Positions 49,419 to 61,600 of a DNA stretch of 64,000 nt are shown here, in pieces (position 1 is the first letter of the stretch; the number at the start of each line of letters is the position of its first letter). Both the position numbers and the translations under genes were made by a program. Source of the DNA: Erpobdella octoculata (lineage: Eukaryota; Annelida; Clitellata; Hirudinida; Erpobdellidae); contig OZ022246.1 in NCBI GenBank assembly GCA_963978895.1, positions 3,973,726-4,037,725 of the forward strand, given 5' to 3'. The notes beneath the pieces are model-generated. The model was not told the DNA's origin, did not search any database, and saw only the letters and a list, made by a program, of their open reading frames with translations.

Positions 49419-52040
49419 CTGTAAAAATGTCACACAACTGTCTCACTTTATCTGCCTGGCTTTAATACGAATGAGTATCAAATATACATAATTATACATA
49501 AAGAATTAATAGCATTTTTTAGTACTATAGATGTATTTAATTAAATAGCCATCTTCTTGGCGCAGTGTGGATACATGTTCTTCTATCGGTTGGATCGTTG
49601 GATGTACGAATTAGGTCGGTGCCGTCAAGTTTTGCCAAATGAGAATTGTTTCTTTTAATTATTATGCGGCGATCCCATTGGCAGTAGCCCTTGAAGTGGT
49701 TCAAAATCAGAAGATCTGATCTGAGCTTCTTCTTCTTAGCTTCAAATGCTTATATAGTTAACAAGCTAAAAAAAATTATTGCTTACCGATAGAAGCTGTT
49801 GGTCGGACGAAAAACTTTTCAATACTGATATGAAACATCACTCCAGCGTAAAAGAAAATGAATTTACGATCGATCGCAAAAACCATTGGAACTCGTTAGT
49901 CGAAAGTTTAGACACATCTGTGATTCTTAAACGAATTTCAAAACAAATGAAAACATCAACTGTAAGTAGGAGACGTTGTTATATCAGGTTATCATAGCAC
50001 AGAGAGTTCCGTGTGTGTGTGTATACCTGGGTACCCATAAAGCGAATGTATACTCACCGACAAACGAATCGAAACCGCCGCAAAAAAGCAACTCGCGACT
50101 CAGCAGACAACTCTCGCTCCAGTCACTCGGACGTCTGAAAGGCGGAGAAGTGGAGACGGATATCATACAAGCATTTCTCCATATGAGATGTTCCAGGCGA
50201 CACACGTCGTTGTAATGAAATGCATGCGATTTCTCTATAAAATGTCATTATAAATTGAGACTGTTTGAGCAGATAATTATAATATTTCAGGCTAGAGCAA
50301 ATAAGGTTTTTGCTCTTTACTTTTTGCGTTAAAAAATTAAAACTACCTAGAATTAGTTAAACAAAATTCATTTCTAAGTAGTTTTAATACATTTAAGTAA
50401 ATTTTATTAAATAAATTATTTTATCTGTACAAAACTCAAAAAGCCATCAAGCTTCTACAGGCTTGGAAAAACGATCATTCATATAACTATAACTAAGAGT
50501 TATTCTACCGCCATTGTCCCGTGCTGGTCAGCGCCGGAAGGTGGAATAGGACAGGTGTAAGCAGGGATGGGGGGTGACTTTCAACCAGTTGATCGATAAA
50601 AACTTTCAACTAATCGAATGGAAAATTATTACTTAATATAAATTGAGTTATTAGATAATTACATAATTAAACGTGAATCAGTTTTTATTCTTTAAAGAAC
50701 ATTTAGAAAGCTTATATTAGTATCCAAAGAATTAACAAGAAATAAGAGCATGTACAAATTCAAAACCGCGAAAATCTCCACAACTAGCAGTACCCGTTGT
50801 GCCTTCACTCGCCGACACTCGCTTGAAATTAGAGAATTTGAATGCATCATAGAGCCATGCACAGTTCTTTTAGACCTGGTCCAGCTCATTTCATATGCAG
50901 ATAATTTCAGGCCCATCACGAAATTCCAAGACCAAACAAAAGTTTCATATGCACAAAAGTCGAGGCCCGGTCCTCTCCGTGCTGAACTGGACTCAGTCAG
51001 TTTTAAGGTGCACAAATACTCAAAGCTCTGAAAACTAACTTTTCTAAAACGAATAAAACACGTATCTTATTAATTTTTAAGAAAAATCTAAATACTGAAT
51101 TTCAAAGTTTTCACATTTTCAGTAATTAAGTTTTCAAGCAAATAATTCTTTTTCTCCACCTCACATTTGAGGTCTCGGAAACCAAATCATCAAAAAATAA
51201 ATTTGATAATAAATAAATAGCGGAAACTTTTTTTTTCTCTGATTTTTGTCACAGCCTCAAATATTTTGTGTAATGCCGGACAAAAAATTTTCGTTAATTT
51301 TGTTATATTTTTCTCATGTTTTATTATTTTTCGTTTTTTTATAAACTCTTTATAATCAATCTTCATTTGAGACAAGAAACTGTTTACACTTTCCGCTTGA
51401 AATAAATGACAAGATTTTTAACTTTTTTATTCTCTCGCTGTAAAGATGATTAAAAAAATATTTTATAAATTTGAGCAAATCCAACTTCTATGAGGACGCA
51501 AAAATGATTTTTTAAGCTATAATTAATTATATATCCTGTGCAGATGAGTTGTCTACGGATTGGGTCGGGTCAGGTGCAGGATTTCGTACTTTATTATAGT
51601 GGGTCAGGTCAAATTGGGTCAAGCTAAAAAAATACAAATTACAACTTGAAAGTTAATATCCTTACATAAAAAACACGACTCCAATTCATTTTCCAGTTGG
51701 CGTGATGAAGCTTCATCAACATCGGGGGGGAAATAGCAACATTGTCTGCAGTGTGCAAACTGTTCTGTGAAGAAGAAAACATCTAGAAATCTAACCACCC
51801 ATAAAGTTCTTCTGGTATCTGTAGTGAAGACTATCAACTTATTGTAATTTTAAATAAATAAACACAATTGGAAAAAAAACTGTTTTTATTTTACAACTTT
51901 TTTTATTAGGTCACTTAGTTGTTTGAGATTTTGTCTGTCCGCGAACACCTAGCGAAAAAAACTAAAAATGCTTTCAAAATTTCACCCATCAAAAACGATA
52001 AAGTAGAAAATAATTTTTACATCCTAAAAATACATTTTTC
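49419..52040. other. Upstream of turtle Ig1, no exon identified
   Basis: A signal-peptide exon ending in phase 1 is expected here or further right on the minus strand, but none could be chosen with confidence. Open frames at 50692-51031 have no recognised family. Confidence 0.4.
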
Positions 52041-52259
52041 AAAAACAACGTTTTTCTTGCGCTCTAAAAAATATAAAATAATATTTTATAATTCATTTAC
52101 AACGAAAAACGTTGCGGGCGTATATAGGATACAACATCAAAACTTTAGTAAAACAAATAGTTATAAAAATAATGCGCCCGCAACGGTTTTCGTTGTAAAT
52201 CAATCATATGAATATTATTTTATACTTTTTAGGGCGCAAGAAAAACGTTGTTTTTTTTT
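52041..52259. mobile_element. Foldback (inverted-repeat) element
   Basis: Arms of about 82 bases (52041-52122 and 52173-52259) are inverted copies with few mismatches: AACGTTTTTCTTGCGC and TTTACAACGAAAA blocks in both. The spacer is about 50 bases. No target duplication was identified. Confidence 0.7.
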
Positions 52260-52317
52260 AAATTTATTTTTTATGATGTTTTCTCTCACATCACAACTAC
52301 TACAGATCTCCGTTTAA

Positions 52318-52544
52318 GACTTTTTTTGTTTTACTATGATTTAGCACACGTCTTTTCCAAGACGGAGTCTTGCACAAAGGCGAGAAAGGGTTCTTTGCAA
52401 AGGCAGCCATTTATAGGCGCCTACCCTTTTAGCAATGCGAGTGAACTCCTTGCTTAAGGGAGTTACGCTGGTGATGCCGGCGAGGTTCGAACTGCCGACC
52501 TAATGATCGACAGGCGAACGCTCTAGCGCTCTGCCACCAGTGCC
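52318..52544 (-). mobile_element. tRNA-derived SINE
   Basis: On the minus strand it starts GGCACTGGTGGCAGAGCGCT, with an A-box-like GGCAGAGCGCTAGAGC and a B-box AGTTCGAACCT. A non-tRNA body follows and ends near an A-rich stretch. The tRNA-like part is mutated and extended, so this is a SINE rather than a tRNA gene. Confidence 0.6.
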
Positions 52545-52553
52545 AATTTTTTG

Positions 52554-52555
<2 letters not shown>

Positions 52556-52595
<40 letters not shown>
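52556..52595. repeat. (TA)n
   Basis: About 40 bases of TA next to the SINE 5' end. Confidence 0.9.
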
Positions 52596-52597
<2 letters not shown>

Positions 52598-53208
52598 CAA
52601 GATTTTTCGAAAATTTGTATATGTATTTAATTGTATTTGATTTGTTTTTGTTTTAAAACATAGATAATTAGATAATTATCATTTTTAATTTAAATTCAAA
52701 AAATTTTCAAACGTCAATAGAATGCAATGTCATGAGGAGCAAGCCTTTATTTAAAATTTTATTCAATTGGATGACGGGAAGCTAGTTAATTTTCACTTTC
52801 AAGGTTTGCAAACATCAAGCAAGCAAGGAAACAATCAAGCAAGTAAGCAAGCAAGACCGGCGGTGAAGTTAATATAAGGAATTTAAAAACCTAAAGTTAT
52901 TTATATCATTTATTTTCCAACGGTGAATGGTGCAATGTTCAGAGCTTCAGAGCTATCTATGGCGATGCCGAAGGGTGTTTTCTAATCTATGGTTATCTAT
53001 CTATGATCATAAAAGACGTCTTTAAATTTTAACCATTTAGTTCTAAAACTAAATTGTTTTGTAATTTTTAATACAAAATTCAGCATAAATTGTTTTTGTA
53101 ATTTTGCCTTTGCTTATTTTAATCTGAAATCTAATTTTCTCTTAAATCTTAGTTCATACCTTACCCATCGCGGAAAAGCGCAAGAAATTCATTTGTAAAC
53201 AAGAAAAG
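52596..53208. other. Upstream region of eIF3f
   Basis: No gene seen. A short CAAGCAAG-type repeat is at 52815-52855. The promoter should lie here. The sequence before the start (AAGAAAAG then ATGG) is a reasonable Kozak context. Confidence 0.35.
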
Positions 53209-55486
53209 ATGGCGTTCGAAACAGGTCGTGGCATGCTCAACACGAGTTCTAATTTATTGAATGGTTTGACCTGTACTGTTCATCCCGTAGTTTTGCTGAG
53301 CATTGTGGATTCTTACGAGCGAAGAAACGAAGATTCTAAGCGAGTTATAGGAACTCTTTTAGGTGATTGCTCTCAATATGTTTCGTTCATTGTTCATTTA
53401 CATTAATTTACAATCGTTCTCGTTTTAACTCCGAGAGTCTACGTTCAATACGAGATGATTTTTTTTTATTATAATATTTGTGTTTGATTGACTTCGTAAC
53501 TTAATTTTGTGTTGTTTCAGGCAGCGTCGAAAAAGGGGTAGTTGAGATCACAAACTCTTTCACAGTCCCACACAATGAATCCGAAGATGAAGTCAGTTGC
53601 ATCAATTGAGATTATTATTTTTGAACTTAAATAAATTTAGTATGCTGATGAATTTTGAATTTCTTTTAGGTTGCAGTCGATATCGAATTTGCAAAGAATG
53701 TGTATGACTTGCACAAGAAAGTAAATCCTCATGAAGTCATAGTTGGATGGTAAGATTGCGATTACAATGCATTGCATTGTTATACTTTACATTTTACCAC
53801 TTTCTGTGATGCAGTCATATCGTTAACTAAAATTTCATTAATTCAATATATAATTATAAATAAATTTAAAATAAATATTTGTATATATTTTTTAGGTATT
53901 CAACAGGATACGATATCATTGAACATTCGGTTTTAATCCATGATTATTATTCTCGTGAATGCAAAAATCCCATTCATCTGATGGTTGATACATCACTGAA
54001 GACCGCCAGGATGTCGATCAAAGCTTACGTCAGGTTGTTTAGCCTAATATAAATTCAAAAATTATTGCAATGAAGATGTTACAAATCTTTTTTTTTATGT
54101 AAAAGAAACAAGTAGCTCATTATTTCTAATTTTTGTTCTGTTTCGGATTGAATGTTTGCAAACCTTGCATGCAAAATTTAACTAACTTCCCGGCAAGCTG
54201 AAATTTAGACTAGCTTTCCATGACAACTCATCTTGAAAATTTTTTGCAGAAAAATATTTTTATTAAAATTAATCAACTCTATTTTAAAACAAATTAAACA
54301 TAATTATATAAATTGTAACATACAAATTAAAAAAAAGTTGTTTAAAATTTTTTTCATTTCCTCAGTGTGCCTCTTGGTGTTCCCGACAAGACAGTAGGAA
54401 CGATGTTCACACCGATCCCTCTTGAAATTGTTTATCAAGATTCTGAGAGAGTTGGACGTAAGTTGGATTTTATAATTTAACGATGATTAGGCAAACGTTT
54501 TATCATGACTGTATTTATTAATGTTTTATTTACAGTTGAGTACCTTCTGAAACACAAGATGCTTAATAAGCGCCATGGGGTGTTGCCCTCTGACCTTACT
54601 CAAGTTTCGCTCAGCTGCACCCAGATGCTCACCTCTCTTGACAAGGTTATGGCCCATGTCAACAATATCCTGGTAAATTTGGCTTTTTCATTCGATACTA
54701 TATTAAATGCTTATATTTCTAGATATTACTTGTGATGAGTAACTATCAAATCAAATTTATTTAACGCCAATGTCGTAACTTACAAATAGTCTGAGTATGT
54801 GTGCTACTGTTTCATCACTATCCCTGTTTTTATCTATCTAATGATTTTGCATACCACTAATTAATTACTGATGTAATTAACTATTCTGAGATGTTTCACA
54901 AGTTATTTTTCTGTCTTGTTTAAGGCCGGAGAGATTCCATCGGATCCGCAAGTCGGCAGGTTGTTGATGGAGTTGATCAACAGCGGAATGAAAATTCATC
55001 CCAATGAGTTTGAAGAAATCGTCAGTTCTGGAATGAAGGTATGTTTTTTTTTAAATTGTTGTTTGTTATTTTATTAGATTAGAAGTACTAGAAATGAACG
55101 ATCAGCATTTAAAATTAATATTTTGGCTTCAAATCTTTGTAGTTGTTATGTCCATTTTTGTTTTCCCATTAAAAGTTTTTACTTCTATTCTTGAATGTGA
55201 AAAACATACTTATTGGATGTATTCATTTTTATTCTAATAATAATTTAAGTATGATTTTTGCAACAATTGGTATGTTTCTTACCCCTTATCTTTATTTCCA
55301 CTATGTTACTTATTTATTTTTTAAGGAAATTGTATAGAGTATTGTATAATATCTGTTGGTCTTTTTTTACCATTTTAAAACAAGTACTTATTTTTTTTTT
55401 TTATAAAGGATCTTCTCATGATGTCTTATCTCAGCAATTTGACAAAAACTCAACTGGTGATCGGAGAGAAGTTAAACCAACTGTAA
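53209..55486 (+). CDS. EIF3F: Eukaryotic translation initiation factor 3 subunit F
   Basis: Cytoplasmic MPN-domain subunit of eIF3, the scaffold that loads mRNA and initiator tRNA on the 40S ribosome. Eight exons: 53209-53362, 53521-53591, 53670-53749, 53896-54033, 54366-54457, 54536-54672, 54925-55038 and 55409-55486, phases 1, 0, 2, 2, 1, 0, 0, giving 287 residues. Signatures in order: [76 protein letters not shown] and the C-terminal [19 protein letters not shown]. The MPN core has ST where JAMM metalloproteases have H-x-H, as in other eIF3f. It is shorter than the human protein mainly because the Pro/Ala-rich N-terminus is absent. It lies tail-to-tail with the ATPase. Confidence 0.97.
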
Positions 55487-55549
55487 ATTGTGTGACATTT
55501 GGAAGTGTCTAATCTTGCATGTCTAAATCGTCGGTTCACCGTCTATTGT

Positions 55550-55593
55550 AATAAAGTTGTCATTTTTTATTAGATCATCGTTTCTGTAATAAA
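55550..55593 (+). terminator. eIF3f polyadenylation signals
   Basis: AATAAA at 55550-55555, 64 bases after the stop, and a second AATAAA at 55588-55593. Both are well placed for eIF3f. Confidence 0.65.
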
Positions 55594-56064
55594 CGCAGGT
55601 GAAACATAGGTGTGGCTTCGATCTTCAATCGGGATGACATCAATACAAAAGTACATTCATTTTTGAGTGTCACTTACTGAACAGACCAGCAGCCATTTTA
55701 CCATGTTGGCAGCTCGCTCGCAGATAGGACCAGCGGCATATGTGGTGTTCATGGCAGCCCCGCGCACTACTCACTAGGTCCACAAGCACATAAAGGACTT
55801 TTAAAATATATGAAATACTATTAGGTTGAAATGCAACTTTTTGTGGAAAGGACAACTGGGACGAAAAATGCTTACGTGTTGTAAAATGTGCGATTCGGGG
55901 GCCGGGTGGATTCAATTGCGGTGCGTGTGGCACTGCTTTAGTATTTTGTTGCTACTCGATGGCTAAGCACTTTTAACAGTAACAGTTTTATGTAAAATTA
56001 TAACAAATAATTACAGTTTTCAACAGCAAAAGTAAGTAGAAAAGAAGGCAATGTATTTGAATTG
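55594..56064. other. Intergenic between convergent eIF3f and ATPase
   Basis: A GC-richer patch at 55660-55780 and GGGGGCCGGGTGGATTC at about 55900 may be element debris. No gene or clear minus-strand polyadenylation signal was seen. Confidence 0.4.
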
Positions 56065-56185
56065 TTAATATGTTGTTTCACGAGCTATGATAGAATCAGG
56101 ATGTCTGTGGATGAAAAGCTTTCTCAGTTCATCGTAAACGAAGACGATCACCAGGAATACCAGCGGCGTTAATAGCCAGCTCCAT
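56065..56185 (-). CDS. ATP1A: ATPase last exon: TM10 and C-terminus
   Basis: TTACAG acceptor, phase 2. It encodes [39 protein letters not shown] and a stop at 56067-56065. The end RETTY stands where canonical alpha subunits have K-E-T-Y-Y, a C-terminal pair that tunes Na+ affinity. Confidence 0.92.
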
Positions 56186-58586
56186 CTGTAAGCATTAATA
56201 AAATTATTTAAAATATAAATAATTCAATGTTTAAAATGAATATAAGTATGTAATGTATAATTTACATATTGATAACATATAAATATAATATGAAATGCAG
56301 TATATATGTCAAAAATACATCTTATTCATCAAACCTCAATGGGTACATTCTTAGTCCTCTGTCCAGACCAGGGCAGTAGATGAAGAACATAAGAAGAAAT
56401 ATGTTGAAGAACAGGCTTATATTCAATGTTGGATTCCTGTTAACCATTAGTTGTTGATTTAACCATTAATTGTTGAGTCTATTCAGATCCTATCTAAACC
56501 AAGACTTATATCTGGCCGAAGCCTTGTTATGACTTAGGACTTTAAAGCCGATTTCAGAGCTTGTAATCTAGTGCTATTATAACTGGAAGAAAGTAAGTTG
56601 TGAAAGGAAATATTCTTATACTAGAGGGATTTAAATAAGTGTATGGAAAATTTCAGCAGGTGGTAGAATGGTTGAAGGAAAAGCTGAAATTTCATTGCTC
56701 TTTCTGGTGGCATAAGACGCCATAAGAGATTGTTCTAAACACTTATTTTGATTATATTTTGAAGGTAAAAAAAAGGAGTGCCATCATATAAAGATACCTG
56801 TCAATTTGAGGGGTTATCACTTATCATTAGTACTTAATTAACGGAGTATAAATGTTAGACAATTAATAAAAACTGTAAAGAAGTAGTGAGCGTCCTACAT
56901 TCTTTGTACCGGTACTAATTTAGTTAATACTTGAACAACAATATGAAATAAAATTCATACGGTCTCATCCAAGAGGCACAAGACTTGCTGGACCGACATA
57001 CGATCACCGCCGCCCACTGCTGCATCACGATGGCGGCAAAGAAAGCCGTCTGACAGGTGTATTCCAGTACCATGCGTTGGGCCCAAGGCTGAAAAACAAA
57101 AGTTAGGTGCTTGCGTGATATGATCTTATAGAGTCAATGACACATTTCAGAAAGGGACAACTTACCCATTGTTGACCATAAGCATCCTCTATGTCATTTA
57201 TTCCTCTCATATTCCAGATATCTCTCAGACCTAAGAGTCTCTGTGGCCAAAATCCACTCTCAGCCATGATTGCAAAATACATAAAGAAGGCACCTGCCAT
57301 TTCAATGAAGCCTAGTTGTCCAAATGATAAGCTGAGCATTCTGTTTTTATTGGATATACATATATAATTGATTAGAAATAAAGCAATTTAATCATCTATT
57401 GAACGAAAGTAATTTACTGTTTGTTAATTATTTTCTGCCTCTTTAAATCTCTTGGTTGCCTTGTCATCACTCCATAGCCATATTCTTGTTCCTCGAAAGC
57501 GAGACAGATTCCGGGAATGAGATTCGTGCCGAGGTCGAGGAAAAGGATCGTAAGAGCACCCAGGGGCAGAGGAATTTGGGCAATGATGCAAAGCAAGAAG
57601 GCAGACACTTCTACTATATTGCCAGTCAGAGTGAACAACACTGTTTTCTTGATATTGTCAAACATTATCCTCCCTAAAAAATGACTAAATGTGTTAGGTC
57701 GAAGAGACACAAGATGAAAAGCACAAGTATTTTTTACATGAAATGGCATCTAATTAACCGAATTGTAACATTGTTACCTTCTTCAATTCCTGCAACAATT
57801 GATGAAAAATTGTCATCCAGCAAAATGACGTCTGCCGCTTGCTTGCTGACATCTGAACCTGCAACTCCCATGGCGACACCTTTAAGATAACATAAACATT
57901 ATTAATTAATTAATTAATAATGGTTATTGACTGCTAGTAATGCCTAGCTGATATTACAAACAGCTGAACTCTAGTTGTTAGGTATTCAATTATTATTAAT
58001 GGTTAACTCTTTAATAAGAAGAATTGGTTCACAAACGTGAATTAATTATGATAATAGGACAGCACAGTTGGTAGAGCATCAGACTTGAATGCGAATAGAT
58101 CACATTTCAACTCCCACTTGCTGCCTAGTAGCCCATTATATTGAAATATTATCGGGTAAAATGGTTTTTCCGTGGGGCATGTAAAAGCTCGGCACTGCTG
58201 AGCTCTGTATGAGGCGCTCTATAAATATTCACATCGATCGCTTGAATGTAATTTGATATAGAGCTGATTTAAAACTTGAAAGATGAATTAAAGTAAAGAA
58301 TTTGTTGACCTATGTCTGCCTTTTTGAGGGCAGGCGTGTCGTTGAGTCCGTCTCCCGTCACCGCGACGATGTTGCCGTGTTTCTGGCAGGCGTCAACCAC
58401 GATGAGTTTCTGGTGAGGAGTCGTACGGGCAAAGACGATCTCGTCGTAGTACATCAGTACATTCTGGAGTTGAACGAAGGACATGTCCCTCAAATCCGAA
58501 CCATGTATTACACATGCCTTTGCATCTCTGCAGGAATAATTATAATCAAAAATTTTATACATATAGATATCAAGTATATATAAAAC

Positions 58587-58621
<35 letters not shown>

Positions 58622-61600
58622 GATATCAATGGTATATAAAAATTCTATAAAAATACTCATCAGTGATTTAATAAAATACTGCATTTTCTTCCATTTTTCT
58701 TTCATTTTTAAGCAATAAGTTAATATTCTCCTAACTCAGCTTCCTTCATCCATAACCATGTTCTGTGAACTGCTTATCAACGAGCTCGTATATGCTCCGA
58801 GTTAGTAGATGCATAAAAAATATAAGTAGAAAATTATCATCTTCAAGCTTCTAGATATGCGAATAATGTCTTATTAGATGTAACAATTAAATCTAACAGT
58901 AAAACTAGTTCATCTTTATTACACTGTATGTTTTATTTGCTGTTATTGATTAAACACTCTATTTGAGAATAGAGATCAAATATTTTGGTGATCAACTGAC
59001 TACTCTATTAAGGATTTAGGTCAAATATTTCTTTGATCAATTGACCTTTTCTACTCCACGACAGGAAGTACTTAGGTGCTTACTACATACAGCCATTTCA
59101 GTCTTAAAACACCTGGTGTAAAGGACTATAAACTATTATAAAAAAAAAAAAAAAAAAAAAAACCTTTTCTACTAAGACACAGGTCAAATATTAATGTTCA
59201 TAATTTAATAAATAATAATAATAAATCTTGCCTGGGATTAACTTCAGAAATAGGAATATTCAGCCTAGCTGCAATATCATCTGCGCATTCACTTCTTTCA
59301 GAAATTATTCCAACTCCTTTGGCAATTGCTTTTGCCGTGATCGGATGGTCCCCAGTTACCATTATTACCTAAACATGCAATTAATTACAATTTAGCATAA
59401 AAATTGTAAATGCGACAAATGACAGTGGGATGCTAAAGTAAGTTTCAAATCAGCTGCTTAAGCTAAATATAACAGGCTGTAAATTAAAAAAAACAACTTT
59501 AACCAGATTTAACACGGGGAGTCAAGATCATCTGCTTACCTTGATGCCTGCAGACTTGCACTTGGCAATGGCCATGGGAACTGCAGGCTTTGGTGGATCG
59601 AAAGTCGATATGAGTCCAACGAATCTGAGTCCCGTTTGGGGAAAGTTTTCAAGGTCAGGATCAAACAAGTAATTAGGTGGGTATTGTTCCAGCGGGAGTC
59701 TGAGGTCGACGACACCGACCACGCTTTCCCCCATCTCTCCCAGCGTGAGAAAAGCATTGTGGAAAGCATATCTCCATGCAGTGTTTATTTTTTGTTCCGC
59801 ACCGTTGATCAGAATGGTGGAACACCTGTCGAATACTCGCTCAGGTGCACCTGTCATGACCAGCAGAAACCTTCGATCTTTGGGATCGTCCAATTCGTGA
59901 ATTGACACCTTTGAGCATTTGAGATTAAAGTTTATTAACATGTCATATCTAAAACAAGAATAAATTGTATTTATAATTAAAATACCATATACTGCACAAT
60001 ACAGCATATACAGGCAGATCAGTGATTTTTAAATCTTACAAATAAAGGTCTTCTTGTCACGCAAAGTTGACGGAAATAGAACTAAATAAATAAAAAATAT
60101 ATGACATATGTTGAGTTTAATAATAATAAAAAGAAAGATTTTCAGGGTTTGCCATGCTTCAGGTATGCCAGTTACTAATTAGCAAAGGAACAGCGCAGTT
60201 TTGAATGGGCAGAAAATGTACACAAAAGCAAAGTAAAAAGATTGTTAACGAATGTAAGTTATATGGCCTGTTTGCTTTGAATATAATCAATGCAATACAT
60301 TACAAAAACTGTAGCAATAAATAGGTCAGTATTACTAACAATATTAAATTATTAGCTATAACTTGTCAAAAATGTTGGAACATGTAGATATTAATAGAAA
60401 ATCTTCTGCTAACAACCATTTTGAGTTGTTTAATTTTAATTTTAGTTAATTTATAATCAGTAATAATTTTTAATGAAAGCTCATAATGGAGTAATGTTGA
60501 ATTATGTTCTACACAGTCACTAAAGCTGTTATGTTATAGTGTGACTTACATACATTGATAGATACTTAAATAGGTACAGACATACATAGATACATCTATA
60601 TGTACAGAAATATATAGATACATAAATATGCACAGACAAAATTATAAGAATATTTTTTAGCATTAAAATATTTACTTGATATTTTATTGATTTGTTGAAC
60701 GGAATTTCACAGATTTTGTGGTTTCTGCTTCTGAAATCATACGTGTTGCCAATGGAGCATTCCAGGAATCTCAAAATTGCAACTTCCAGCGAATCACCAG
60801 AACAGGCCCTGCAACATTATTCAATTTTTTCATGTTTTTTGTGCAAATGCCTTTAAAGTGTTTAATGCGTCAGTTAAGGAAGTATTGTATGCATATATTA
60901 AATATTGCATGCATGCATGCTTGCTTAGGAAACTATTAAAAATAAACATTGAAAAGTATTTTATCCATTCACATGAAAATATTTACATATGCATAAAAAA
61001 CGTGTTATGCTTATATTTTATGTCTGCATAGGAATTATGAATATACTATATGCATGTCTTAAAAAATGTTGGTATGCATACAAAATAATTTAAATTAAAC
61101 GCAGTTATTAAGCATCGCATATTTTATGTTCAAATAAATCTCATACAACGATGAAAATTAAAGCATAAAAATTAATTTTTTATATTTATTTAAAATAGAA
61201 TAAATACAAAAGTTGTTACCTGGTCATAGGGTCGCTGCTAACGTCATTTGCATTTTTGAACTCTGACCTGTTGCATAGCATGGCAGCTCGTGCAAGTGCC
61301 ATCCAAGTTGGCATTGATCTGTTGTACTGAGCATCTGTTGAAAAAATAACATGCTTTGAAGAATTTTATTTTATCTAAAGAACTTTATTTTTACTCTTGA
61401 CAATTAATTTTTTAAATAAATAAATAATAATAATAATAAAATAATACTTAATTTTAATGCCTCAAATTGTTATAAAATTATTTTTTGAGTATAAATATTG
61501 TGAATAGTTGTGACATTGACGTTGCCATAAAACAACTACAAGTGTCGTCGACGTAGTCATTCTTACTTTGCTGCGTTTGAGTGAGATCCGCTTCAAAAAA

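Noticed and set aside
50692..51031. Open frames on both strands near 50.7-51.0 kb
   Set aside because: No motif, no splice context and both strands open; more likely repeat-derived.
52470..52544. tRNA gene on the minus strand
   Set aside because: A- and B-box-like sequence is present, but the acceptor and anticodon stems do not fold well and a SINE body follows.
55860..55930. hAT terminal-like sequence GGGGGCCGGGTGGATTC
   Set aside because: No matching inverted end or target duplication could be found nearby.
58053..58130. tRNA gene on the plus strand
   Set aside because: The B box is decayed and the sequence continues into a SINE-like body.
59909..60007. Upstream extension of the ATPase N-domain exon (frame from 60007)
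   Set aside because: The open frame continues upstream, but only the CAAAG acceptor at 59910-59909 joins KYQ to VSIHE in phase and matches the family.
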